Source: Gangjinia marincola
GTDB lineage: Bacteria > Bacteroidota > Bacteroidia > Flavobacteriales > Flavobacteriaceae
Direction of reading: 5' to 3'
DNA length: 64,000 nt
Assembly (NCBI RefSeq): GCF_039523415.1
Contig: NZ_BAAAFG010000015.1
Span: 372,001 to 436,000 of the forward strand
Shown piece by piece: positions 19,357 to 27,098 of this stretch. Under the pieces are notes generated by a model that was not told the DNA's origin, searched no databases, and was given only the letters and a program-made list of their open reading frames with translations. Numbering within the stretch: position 1 is the stretch's first letter; each line of letters opens with the position of its first letter. The translations under genes and the position numbers were made by a program.

Positions 19357-19817
19357 TTTTATTGCACTGTTAATAGAAATCTTTAATGCGTTAAGGATCA
19401 AGGATGCATTATGAGTAAGACGATGTCAATAAAATAAGAATCAATTATCATTACTTTATTTTGATATGTCAATTAATTTTCTAGATGTGAATGTTTTCTT
19501 AAAATCAATTCTTATCTATCATTATTTAAACTGAATTTATCCAGCAATTAAAGGAGTTTCTAAACACTTAACTATCGTATAAACTATGAGTAAAATGCTG
19601 TTAACAAATTCTTAAACAAACCTGAATAAATTTTTAGAAGATGCTTCACACTTAACCGTTTAGATTTAATCTGGCTGTTTACAACCTGTTACTATCTGCT
19701 CATAATTTAAATACAAAACAAAAAGAGAAATAATTATACCGCTATTCACACTACATCATTATCATCATTTTTTATTTTTTTAAAAAGAAGAAAAAGATAA
19801 TATAGTATTATGTGTTG
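19357..19817. other. AT-rich intergenic region with DnaA-box-like sequences; possible origin-type region
   Basis: About 460 bases have no gene on either strand. The right part (19755-19812) is extremely AT-rich, with T and A tracts and ATCATTATCATC. Near matches to the DnaA box TTATNCACA occur: CTATTCACA at 19742-19750 and TGTTGATAA (reverse TTATCAACA) at 19812-19820, each with one mismatch. TTATCCAGC at 19538-19546 has two. Clustered boxes beside an AT-rich unwinding-type segment would suit a replication origin, but the match is weak and could be ordinary AT-rich spacer. Confidence 0.25.
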
Positions 19818-19835
19818 ATAACCTTATAAGGTTAT
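19818..19835. repeat. Perfect 18-bp palindrome at the 3' end of the DUF2007 gene
   Basis: ATAACCTTATAAGGTTAT is identical to its reverse complement. It covers the stop codon of the DUF2007 gene. No T tract follows on the minus strand, so it is not a classical terminator. It could be a weak hairpin with a TATA loop or a protein-binding site. Confidence 0.6.
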
Positions 19836-20071
19836 ACCACAGTAAGGTTTGTATTAAAGTTGAAGTTATCCAGAATTTCTTTAGCTTGTAAAATATCTGC
19901 TGGATGTACTTTAAGGGCTATACCGCCAAGGGCATTAGAAGAAAAAGGAAGCACCCCGATCATCGTTTCATTTTGAAAAAAGAACCGAATATGCTCTTGC
20001 TGCAAGATTAGTTTTAATACGGCATACTCATGCGTAAACGTATAATGCGCTATGGTAATGTAAGTATCCAC
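19832..20071 (-). CDS. DUF2007-like putative signal-transducing protein
   Basis: A 79-residue cytoplasmic protein. ITIAHYTFTHEYAVLKLILQQEHI followed by FFQNE and LKVHPADILQAKEILDNF matches the small alpha-beta fold of DUF2007 proteins (each block shorter in the family model). They are annotated as putative signal transducers without proven function. The start is GTG at 20071, since no ATG fits the conserved N-terminus. The stop codon lies in an 18-bp palindrome. It is 60 bases downstream of a small membrane protein on the same strand. Confidence 0.7.
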   Translation of the reverse strand: MDTYITIAHYTFTHEYAVLKLILQQEHIRFFFQNETMIGVLPFSSNALGGIALKVHPADILQAKEILDNFNFNTNLTVV

Positions 20072-20131
20072 AAAAAAGGTTTCTACTAAAATACGCTATT
20101 CGTACTAGTAAATTCAGGTTTTTAGAGAAAA

Positions 20132-20263
20132 TTAAAGACTAAGCAGTAATTGTTCTGAAGAGGTACTTAAAAAACGATTGATGTATAGAACTACCAATGA
20201 AATACCCACCAATAAAATGGAAAGGAAAACGATAAGGTATACGTGATTTTTATAGGTTTTCAT
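20132..20263 (-). CDS. Small single-pass membrane protein (43 residues), uncharacterised
   Basis: From ATG 20263 the minus strand encodes 43 residues. They begin MKTYKNHVYLIVFLSILL, continue as a hydrophobic helix through VGISLVVLYINRF, and end with a polar tail STSSEQLLLSL. The positive N-terminus, one helix of about 22 residues and short tail are typical of bacterial small membrane proteins. A TAATTTTG box lies 46 bases upstream on the same strand. It sits between the DUF2007 gene and rnr, where no other gene is present. I do not recognise a family. The hydrophobic pattern and promoter argue against chance, but codon evidence is limited at this length. Confidence 0.5.
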   Translation of the reverse strand: MKTYKNHVYLIVFLSILLVGISLVVLYINRFLSTSSEQLLLSL

Positions 20264-20309
20264 AGATGTAAGATTTAGGTTAGACATTCTCTTACAGGTA
20301 ACACTGGAT

Positions 20310-20317
20310 CAAAATTA
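20310..20317 (-). promoter_or_regulatory. -7 element upstream of the small membrane protein
   Basis: On the minus strand this reads TAATTTTG, a full TAnnTTTG match, 46 bases upstream of the 43-codon gene. No TTG with standard spacing was seen. Confidence 0.4.
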
Positions 20318-20459
20318 GTGTTTATTTAACAAATGTTGTTTCTAAAACGTTTAAAAAAGATTACTATTTCATCAATTGAGTCCTTATTTTACTTTTTTCT
20401 ATTATTCTTAAGATATACCAAAGGCTCATCCTAATAATAGTTAGTACATTTAGCATTAT

Positions 20460-22676
20460 ATGGCAAAACGCAAAAGCAAAAATAGAAAGCGCAGTTCAAC
20501 TAAAATTCCTAACATTTCTAAGGCAATTTTAGATATCCTTCGTCAAGATCACTCTAAACCTCTTAATTATAAACAGATAGCTGCCAAATTAGGAGTAGAT
20601 GATGCCAGTAGTCGCAATCAAATTATCAAACGTTTAGCACAATTAGCAGCTAAAAAACAGATTGAAGAGGTAGATCACGGTAAGTTTAAACTTTCTGGTA
20701 ATCAAAATTATTATCAGGGAGTCTTAGATATGTCTTCTAAAAATGGCGGATATGTTGTGGTTGAAGAGCTTGAGAAAGATATTTATATACCGCAAAATGC
20801 GCTTAATAAAGCTTTTAATGGCGATACAGTGTTAGTCTACATGTATAAACAACGAAGAAGAAAAAATCCTGAAGGCGAAATCACCAAAATAATTGAACGC
20901 AAAAAAACATCTTTTGTTGGCGTACTTCGATTACAAGAAAAGTTTGGATTTGTAGAAATACAAGATTCAAAAATGTATACCGATATTTTTATTCCGAAAA
21001 GCCAAACCAAGGATGCAGAAGACGGTATGATGGTGGTAGCAGAGTTCTTAGAATGGCCGGATAAAGCAGATTCTCCTGTCGGAAAAATTACCGATGTCCT
21101 CGGAGTACCGGGTGAACATAATACCGAAATTCACGCTATACTGGCCCAAAATGGTCTTCCGCATGAATTTCCTGCAGAAGTTGAAGAATTTGCCAATCAA
21201 ATTGATACTTCAATCACTCCTGAAGAAATTAAGAAGCGAAGAGATTTACGGGATACACTAACTTTTACCATCGATCCTAAGGATGCCAAAGATTTTGATG
21301 ATGCGCTAAGTTTCAAAATCTTAGAAAATGGCAATTATGAAATAGGCGTTCACATTGCAGATGTCTCTCACTACGTGAAACCAGGAACTATTCTGGATGA
21401 TGAAGCCTTAGAAAGAGCTACTTCGGTTTATTTGGTTGATCGCGTGGTACCCATGTTACCAGAGGTACTTTCAAATAATGCCTGTTCACTAAGGCCTCAT
21501 GAAGAAAAATATACCTTTTCTGCCATCTTTGAATTGGATAAAAAAGCCAATTTAAAAAAAGAATGGTACGGTAGAACCGTAACCTACAGTGATGCACGTT
21601 TTGCCTATGAAGAAGCTCAGCATATTATTGAACATCAGACTGATCAGGAGATTAAAATCCCAAAAGAAATTTCTCTCACAGGAAAAGAATACGCTCCAGA
21701 TAAGAAGATAGCTGAAGCCATTATCATTATGGATCAGCTAGCAAAGACCATGCGGGCAAAACGTATGCGCAATGGAGCTATTTCATTTGATAAAGTCGAA
21801 GTGAAATTTCAACTTGATGAGAATAATGATCCTACCGGAGTATACTTTAAAACCTCAAAAGATGCCAATAAGCTCATCGAGGAATTTATGCTGTTGGCTA
21901 ATAAAAAGGTGTCAGAATTTGTTGGAAAAAAACAGCCTAAGAAAACCTTTGTTTATCGTTGTCACGACGAACCTAATGAAGAAAAACTTGCCGCGTTGCA
22001 AAACATTGTAGGACAATTTGGACATAAATTAAATTTTAAAGATCGCAACTCAATTGCTTCTTCCTTAAATAAGCTCCTAGTTGATGTTCAAGGAACCAAG
22101 GAGCAGAATATGGTAGATACTTTGACCATTCGTACGATGAGTAAAGCGTATTATGGAACCGAAAATATAGGTCATTATGGATTAGCCTTTGATTATTACT
22201 CGCATTTTACGTCGCCTATTAGACGTTATCCAGATGTGATGGCACATCGTTTATTGCAGCACTATTTGGATGGTGGTAAATCTGCCGACGAAGATAAATA
22301 TGAAGCTATGTGTGCCCATTCAAGCGAGATGGAATATTTGGCGACCAGAGCAGAACGTGATAGCATAAAGTTTATGCAAATTAGGTTCATGCAGGATCAT
22401 ATGAATGAGGAGTTTTTAGGCGTAATTTCTGGAGTTACAGAATGGGGAATCTACGTTGAAATTATCGCTAATAAATGTGAAGGAATGATTAGGTTGAGAG
22501 ATATTGAAGATGATCATTATGAGTATGATGCCGAAAATTTCGCTGCCGTGGGTAGAAAAACAAAAAAAGTCTATCAACTGGGAGATGAAGTATACGTAAA
22601 AGTAAAAGATACTGATCTAATCCGAAGAACGTTAGATTTCACCTTATTAGGAAGTAGAGCAGAAGTAGAAAAGTAA
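20460..22676 (+). CDS. rnr: Ribonuclease R, 3'-5' exoribonuclease
   Basis: A 738-residue RNase II/R family enzyme. A basic N-terminus (KRKSKNRKRSS) precedes a winged-helix-like domain (residues about 20-80). Cold-shock OB domains and the RNB catalytic domain follow. The RNB domain has the metal-binding motif DPKDAKDFDDALSF at about residue 275 and HIADVSHYVKPGT. Near the end an S1 domain (GVISGVTEWGIYVEI) is present. It lacks the long basic C-terminal tail of some homologues. It degrades structured RNA processively in RNA quality control and rRNA turnover. It stands alone, with a weak promoter-like TACATTTA at 20445. Confidence 0.95.
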   Translation: MAKRKSKNRKRSSTKIPNISKAILDILRQDHSKPLNYKQIAAKLGVDDASSRNQIIKRLAQLAAKKQIEEVDHGKFKLSGNQNYYQGVLDMSSKNGGYVVVEELEKDIYIPQNALNKAFNGDTVLVYMYKQRRRKNPEGEITKIIERKKTSFVGVLRLQEKFGFVEIQDSKMYTDIFIPKSQTKDAEDGMMVVAEFLEWPDKADSPVGKITDVLGVPGEHNTEIHAILAQNGLPHEFPAEVEEFANQIDTSITPEEIKKRRDLRDTLTFTIDPKDAKDFDDALSFKILENGNYEIGVHIADVSHYVKPGTILDDEALERATSVYLVDRVVPMLPEVLSNNACSLRPHEEKYTFSAIFELDKKANLKKEWYGRTVTYSDARFAYEEAQHIIEHQTDQEIKIPKEISLTGKEYAPDKKIAEAIIIMDQLAKTMRAKRMRNGAISFDKVEVKFQLDENNDPTGVYFKTSKDANKLIEEFMLLANKKVSEFVGKKQPKKTFVYRCHDEPNEEKLAALQNIVGQFGHKLNFKDRNSIASSLNKLLVDVQGTKEQNMVDTLTIRTMSKAYYGTENIGHYGLAFDYYSHFTSPIRRYPDVMAHRLLQHYLDGGKSADEDKYEAMCAHSSEMEYLATRAERDSIKFMQIRFMQDHMNEEFLGVISGVTEWGIYVEIIANKCEGMIRLRDIEDDHYEYDAENFAAVGRKTKKVYQLGDEVYVKVKDTDLIRRTLDFTLLGSRAEVEK

Positions 22677-22703
22677 CAATCTCATATTCTGCTTAACTTT
22701 TCA

Positions 22704-22711
22704 TAGCTTTG
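22704..22711 (+). promoter_or_regulatory. -7 element of the LysE-family gene
   Basis: TAGCTTTG matches TAnnTTTG and lies 20 bases before the ATG at 22732. No TTG is placed at the standard distance upstream. Confidence 0.45.
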
Positions 22712-22731
22712 TGTAAAACCACTTTGTTTTA

Positions 22732-23469
22732 ATGCTCCAAGATATCACTACTGCGATTCCCTTAGGATTTGCTTTAGCTTTTCTCATAGGTCCCGTTTTT
22801 TTCGTACTGCTTGAAACTGCAGCTATAAAAGGATTTAGAGCGGCTATTTTCTTAGATCTAGGTGTTCTATTAGCAGATGTATTCTTTATCTTAGTTGCTT
22901 ATCTTAGTAGTTTTCAGCTCCTTGAGAATTTAAGTAATCAGCCTGGTTTGTACGTCTTTGGTGGAATGATTCTTACCATCTACGGGATCGTAGTATATAT
23001 GCAAAAACCTACGCGTAAAGCCTTGGATCCGGGTAGAGTAAGTATTACCAAAAGCAAATACGCAGGTCTATTTTTAAAAGGTTTTTTACTCAATTTTATC
23101 AATATAGGAGTTCTTGTCTTTTGGATGGGTGTGATTATAATTGTAGGACCTTCACTAGATAATGATCAAGGTAGAATGGGGCTGTTTTTTGGAACTATGT
23201 TAGCTTCTTACTTTGTAACAGACATTTTAAAAATTTTATTAGCCAAACAACTCAAGAGAAAATTAACACCACGAAGAATATTTAAGCTTAAAAAACTCAT
23301 GGGTCTAATTCTAATCATTTGTGGATTGGTACTTATCGTAAAAGGCTTTATTCCTGCTGAAAAATTAGACCTTAAAAAAGGAATTGATCAAATCCGGCAA
23401 CAAGAAGAAAAGGATAAAATCCCAACAATCAAACAAGGTAAGTCACGACAAGAGATAGAAAAAAATTAG
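22732..23469 (+). CDS. LysE/RhtB family exporter
   Basis: A 245-residue inner-membrane protein with six hydrophobic segments. The N-terminal signature AIPLGFALAFLIGPVFFVLLE resembles the LysE/RhtB Gly-Pro motif region. MILTIYGIVVYM and the KGFLLNFINIGVLVFWMG block follow. The family exports amino acids or related small metabolites using the proton gradient; the substrate is unknown. A charged cytoplasmic tail (residues about 215-245, rich in Lys and Glu) is an extra. It is a monocistronic gene, followed by a hairpin and the oppositely oriented tRNA-Cys. Confidence 0.88.
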   Translation: MLQDITTAIPLGFALAFLIGPVFFVLLETAAIKGFRAAIFLDLGVLLADVFFILVAYLSSFQLLENLSNQPGLYVFGGMILTIYGIVVYMQKPTRKALDPGRVSITKSKYAGLFLKGFLLNFINIGVLVFWMGVIIIVGPSLDNDQGRMGLFFGTMLASYFVTDILKILLAKQLKRKLTPRRIFKLKKLMGLILIICGLVLIVKGFIPAEKLDLKKGIDQIRQQEEKDKIPTIKQGKSRQEIEKN

Positions 23470-23477
23470 AAAATATA

Positions 23478-23506
23478 AAACCTTCTACAATTTCTTGAGA
23501 AGGTTT
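23478..23506. terminator. Hairpin between the LysE-family gene and tRNA-Cys
   Basis: AAACCTTCT (23478-23486) pairs with AGAAGGTTT (23498-23506) around an 11-base loop. The better T-rich tail lies on the minus strand, so it may end the tRNA-Cys transcript as well as the exporter transcript. Confidence 0.6.
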
Positions 23507-23518
23507 AGTACTAGTGAG

Positions 23519-23589
23519 AGGTGTCGAGCGGATTCGAACCGCTGTAGATGGTGTTGCAGACCACTGCCTAGCCACTCGGCCACGACACC
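23519..23589 (-). tRNA. tRNA-Cys (anticodon GCA)
   Basis: The minus strand folds as a full cloverleaf. The acceptor stem GGTGTCG pairs with CGACACC. A D-arm is present. The anticodon loop CTGCAAC has GCA. The T-arm contains GGTTCGAATCC. The discriminator base is U, as expected for tRNA-Cys. No CCA is encoded. Confidence 0.96.
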
Positions 23590-23635
23590 CTTAAAAGGTT
23601 GCGCAAATATAAGAAGATTTTGCGGCAACCATCAA

Positions 23636-23995
23636 CTAATTGCGCGAATTAGTTAATTCTACACTTACCGACGCGACGTCGCCTCCTAAGGGTGGATTAA
23701 TTTTAGAAACAGTAATTGTTGCTTTTTGAACTAAGATTAATTCCTTAAATATACGGTCTAGAATCCGTTGAGCGACGTGCTCTAACAATTTAGAACGCAC
23801 CGCCATTTCATCTTTTACAATAGCATTAAGGTGAACATAATCTATGGTATCGCTTAGTTGATCACTTTCAGCAGAGATAGAAAGATTTCCCTGGACACTT
23901 AGATCTACCCGATAATCACTACCTATTTTTTCTTCTTCCGTTAGGCATCCGTGATTGGTGTATACTCGAATGTTTTCTAAGGTAATCTTTCCCAT
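23636..23995 (-). CDS. folB: Dihydroneopterin aldolase
   Basis: A 119-residue enzyme of standard FolB length. MGKITLENIRVYTNHGCLTEE holds the conserved N-terminus in two overlapping motifs (LENIRVYTNHG, EEEKIGSDY). The SDTIDYVHL block and the catalytic-lysine region INPPLGGDVASVSVEL are present. It cleaves dihydroneopterin to hydroxymethyl-dihydropterin in folate synthesis. Its promoter (TTG-N21-TACTTTTG on the minus strand) overlaps the end of the upstream zinc-ribbon gene. The gap to tRNA-Cys is 46 bases on the same strand. Confidence 0.93.
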   Translation of the reverse strand: MGKITLENIRVYTNHGCLTEEEKIGSDYRVDLSVQGNLSISAESDQLSDTIDYVHLNAIVKDEMAVRSKLLEHVAQRILDRIFKELILVQKATITVSKINPPLGGDVASVSVELTNSRN

Positions 23996-24009
23996 ATGAT
24001 AATTTTAAA

Positions 24010-24041
24010 CAAAAGTAATAAATCTAACAGGTTTACATCAA
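24010..24041 (-). promoter_or_regulatory. Promoter of folB
   Basis: On the minus strand TTG (complement of 24039-24041) is followed after 21 bases by TACTTTTG (complement of 24010-24017). This is a full Bacteroidetes consensus, 14 bases before the folB ATG. Its TTG lies in the last codons of the upstream gene. Confidence 0.6.
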
Positions 24042-24247
24042 TTGGTAAAAAAGTCAAAGAAATTACCTAGTGCACTAGAGGGAGCTTTGTAAAATTCGGT
24101 GTATTTACACTGTTTGCACGTAACAGAACTAAACTTTTCGGTCTGGATATTAAATAATTTGGAAAATCGTCCTCCTGTTGCACGCATTTCTCCAATGGTA
24201 TATTGGTGATGTCGGCATTTTGGACAGGTATACTGTAAGGGTTTCAT
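24038..24247 (-). CDS. Small zinc-ribbon protein
   Basis: A 69-residue protein with two Cys pairs, CPKCRHHQYTIGEM near the start and VTCKQCKYTEFYK in the second half. They form a four-cysteine zinc ribbon of the DUF2082 (zinc_ribbon_13-like) type. Such proteins are presumed nucleic-acid or protein binders; no function is established. It is divergent from glnS and shares the short region 24248-24346 with it. Confidence 0.75.
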   Translation of the reverse strand: MKPLQYTCPKCRHHQYTIGEMRATGGRFSKLFNIQTEKFSSVTCKQCKYTEFYKAPSSALGNFFDFFTN

Positions 24248-24319
24248 AGGTGTACTGTTTTATAGATTAGTACTGAGCAAATGCTTTTTGTTACAAGTGG
24301 TCACCTCAATGCTTTTCAC

Positions 24320-24327
24320 TAATTTTG
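24320..24327 (+). promoter_or_regulatory. -7 element of the glnS promoter
   Basis: TAATTTTG is a full TAnnTTTG match 19 bases before the glnS ATG. The nearest TTG (24288-24290) is 29 bases upstream, longer than usual. Confidence 0.5.
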
Positions 24328-24346
24328 CCAGACTTAATGAGACATT

Positions 24347-26020
24347 ATGAATGAGGAATATATTCCGCTGAATTTTATAGAGCAAATCGTAGAGGAGGAC
24401 CTGTCAAAGGACTACACACGTGAAGATCTAAAGTTTCGATTTCCGCCAGAGCCCAACGGTTATCTGCATATTGGTCATTGTAAAGCCATATGCATCAGTT
24501 TTGGATTAGGCGAAAAATATGGTGCTCCGGTTAATTTGCGTTTTGACGATACCAATCCTGCAAAAGAAGAGCAGGAATATGTAGATGCGATCAAACGTGA
24601 TATTGCTTGGTTAGGATATACATGGGCAGAAGAATGCTATTCTTCAGACTACTTTCAGCAATTATATGATTGGGCGGTTCTTCTTATTAAAAACGATAAA
24701 GCCTATATCGACTCACAGTCCAGTGAAGCAATGGCAGAACAAAAAGGAACTCCTACACAATCTGGTACAAATAGTCCATTTAGGGATCGACCTATTACTG
24801 AAAGCCTAGCTATTTTTGAAGGAATGAAGCGAGGGGAATATCAAGAAGGAACTCACGTGTTGCGAGCAAAAATTGATATGTCTAGCCCAAATATGCTTAT
24901 GCGCGACCCGGTGATGTATCGCGTGATTAATAAATCTCATCATCGCACCGGTAATAGTTGGTGTATCTACCCGCTGTATGATTGGGCACATGGAGAGAGC
25001 GATTATATAGAACGCGTATCACATTCATTATGTTCCCTTGAATTTAAGCCCCACAGGGACCTCTATGACTGGTTTTTAGATCAAGTGGTAGAGCCCGGTA
25101 CGTTACGCCCTAAGCAGCGAGAATTTGCCCGTTTAAACCTGAGTTACACTATCATGAGTAAACGTAAACTGTTATGTTTGGTAGAAGAAGGTTTAGTTAG
25201 TGGCTGGGATGATCCCAGAATGCCTACGGTTAGTGGTCTTCGCCGAAGAGGATACACGCCTGCGAGCATACGTAAGTTTATTGATACCGTAGGGGTGGCT
25301 AAACGAGATAATGTGATTGATGTGTCTCTCTTAGAATTTAACATTAGGGAAGATTTGAATAAAACAGCGCCCAGAGTCATGGCAGTATTGGATCCGGTGA
25401 AGTTAGTCATCACCAACTACCCGGAAGGTGAGGAAGAGTGGCTTGAAGCCGAAAACAATCCGGAAGACGAAGCAGCAGGAACACGCCAAGTACCATTTTC
25501 AAAAGAACTATACATTGAGCGCGAAGACTTTAAAGAAGAAGCGAACAGAAAATTCTTTCGATTAACCTTAGGGAAAGAAGTACGTTTAAAAAACGCTTAT
25601 ATCATTAAGGGTGAAGAAGTAGTAAGAGACGATAACGGGAATATTATCGAAATACACTGTACCTATGACCCTGAAAGTAAAAGTGGGAGTGGTACCGAAG
25701 CCTCCATGCGTAAAGTAAAGGGAACTTTACACTGGGTCTCCATTAGGCACGCGCTGAAAACGGAAGTGCGTTTATACGATCGTTTATTTAGTCATGAGGC
25801 TCCAGATAGCGACAAGGATAAGGATTTTACTGAATTTTTAAATCCCGAATCGTTACAGGTAATTACTGCCTACGCAGAACCAAGCTTATCTGCGGCTAAA
25901 CCAGGTGAGCGTGTACAATTTCAACGTAAGGGATACTTTTGTGTAGATCAAGATAGTACTGAGGATTTGATCGTCTTCAATCGCACGGTTACTTTAAGAG
26001 ATTCTTGGGTTAAGAAATAA
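24347..26020 (+). CDS. glnS: Glutaminyl-tRNA synthetase
   Basis: A 557-residue class I synthetase. The HIGH motif is PPEPNGYLHIGHCKAI near residues 31-46, and the second signature is IMSKRKLL near 265. The C-terminal anticodon-binding beta-barrels are complete (VTNYPEGEEEWLE-like segment onward). It charges tRNA-Gln directly with glutamine, so this organism does not depend only on the indirect Glu-tRNA(Gln) route. GlnRS in Bacteroidota is generally viewed as an ancient transfer from eukaryotes. A strong bidirectional hairpin follows. Confidence 0.97.
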   Translation: MNEEYIPLNFIEQIVEEDLSKDYTREDLKFRFPPEPNGYLHIGHCKAICISFGLGEKYGAPVNLRFDDTNPAKEEQEYVDAIKRDIAWLGYTWAEECYSSDYFQQLYDWAVLLIKNDKAYIDSQSSEAMAEQKGTPTQSGTNSPFRDRPITESLAIFEGMKRGEYQEGTHVLRAKIDMSSPNMLMRDPVMYRVINKSHHRTGNSWCIYPLYDWAHGESDYIERVSHSLCSLEFKPHRDLYDWFLDQVVEPGTLRPKQREFARLNLSYTIMSKRKLLCLVEEGLVSGWDDPRMPTVSGLRRRGYTPASIRKFIDTVGVAKRDNVIDVSLLEFNIREDLNKTAPRVMAVLDPVKLVITNYPEGEEEWLEAENNPEDEAAGTRQVPFSKELYIEREDFKEEANRKFFRLTLGKEVRLKNAYIIKGEEVVRDDNGNIIEIHCTYDPESKSGSGTEASMRKVKGTLHWVSIRHALKTEVRLYDRLFSHEAPDSDKDKDFTEFLNPESLQVITAYAEPSLSAAKPGERVQFQRKGYFCVDQDSTEDLIVFNRTVTLRDSWVKK

Positions 26021-26046
26021 AAGATTCCCGCGAAAGCGGGAATCTT
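26021..26046. terminator. Bidirectional terminator built from the GCTTTCGCGG palindrome
   Basis: An 11-base-pair perfect stem (26021-26031 with 26036-26046) closes a GAAA loop. T-rich sequence follows on both strands. It begins at the base after the glnS stop codon and also serves the convergent SPFH gene. The core CCCGCGAAAGCGGG is shared with palindromes at 14603 and 46535. Confidence 0.85.
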
Positions 26047-26071
26047 TATATTGACTGATAATTTTGAAATT

Positions 26072-27013
26072 TTATTTCTTCCCACCCAACTTCGCCTGAT
26101 CTTCATTTTTCTTTTTCATCTCTTCACCAATGCGGTTTGAAGCGACAAAAGAGGCAATCATATTATTAAGCATATCACTACCGGCTTGGGGAGAGTTTGG
26201 GAGGAGAATTAAATTACTGTTGGTTTCTTCACCCAGTGACTGCAAGGTATCGTAATGTTGCGTTACTACGATAAGGGCAGAAGCTTCTTGAGAGTTGATA
26301 CCAACATTATTTAAGACTTCTACAGACTCTTCTAAACCACGCGCAATCTCCCTACGCTGATCTGCAATACCTTGACCTTGTAAACGCTTACTTTCAGCTT
26401 CTGCACGGGCTTTAGCTACGATTTTGATACGCTCAGCTTCAGCTTCATATTCAGCAGCTACTTTTTCACGTTCAGAAGCATTAATTCTGTTCATAGCTTC
26501 TTTTACCTGCGGATCCGGATCAATATCGGTCACAAGAGTTTTGATAATGTCATAACCATAGTCCCCCATAGCTTCATTCAATTCTCCTTTAACTGCGATG
26601 GCGATATCATCTTTACGCTCAAAAACGTAGTCTAATTTCATTTTAGGTACTTCGGCACGTACTACATCAAAGACGTAAGAGGTAATTTGATCTTGCGGAT
26701 TTTGGAGTTCATAAAAAGCTTCGTAAACCTTTTGAGACAGTACCTGAAACTGAACCGAAATTTTAAGACGTACAAAGACATCATCCTTGGTCTTAGTTTC
26801 TACAATCACATCCAATTGCTGAATACGCAGATTTACCCGCCCTGAAATGCGATCTACCAACGGAATTTTTAATTGAATCCCTGAGGATCGAATGCTATGA
26901 AACTTTCCAAAACGTTCAATGACGGCAGAGGTTTGCTGACGAACAATAAAAATTGCTGAAATAAGAATGATAAGCGAAAAAAAGGATAGAACAATAAAAA
27001 AGATGTAGCCCAT
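26072..27013 (-). CDS. SPFH/Band 7 (stomatin-like) membrane protein
   Basis: A 313-residue protein with one N-terminal transmembrane helix (MGYIFFIVLSFFSLIILISA). The SPFH domain follows (VRQQTSAVIERFGKFHSIRSSG in two motifs, then VDRISGRVNLRIQQLDV). A long alanine- and glutamate-rich coiled coil spans about residues 180-245, and the tail is charged. I set the start at ATG 27013; an in-frame TTG nine bases upstream is less likely. Such proteins form large membrane scaffolds and can modulate proteases or membrane microdomains. No NfeD partner is adjacent. Confidence 0.9.
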   Translation of the reverse strand: MGYIFFIVLSFFSLIILISAIFIVRQQTSAVIERFGKFHSIRSSGIQLKIPLVDRISGRVNLRIQQLDVIVETKTKDDVFVRLKISVQFQVLSQKVYEAFYELQNPQDQITSYVFDVVRAEVPKMKLDYVFERKDDIAIAVKGELNEAMGDYGYDIIKTLVTDIDPDPQVKEAMNRINASEREKVAAEYEAEAERIKIVAKARAEAESKRLQGQGIADQRREIARGLEESVEVLNNVGINSQEASALIVVTQHYDTLQSLGEETNSNLILLPNSPQAGSDMLNNMIASFVASNRIGEEMKKKNEDQAKLGGKK

Positions 27014-27098
27014 AATAGTCAAAGTTTAGTTAGTGATCGTCGTAAATTATATGTCGCAATAAGTGTAACATTGTTACAATTTAAGGTTTTGGAGACTT

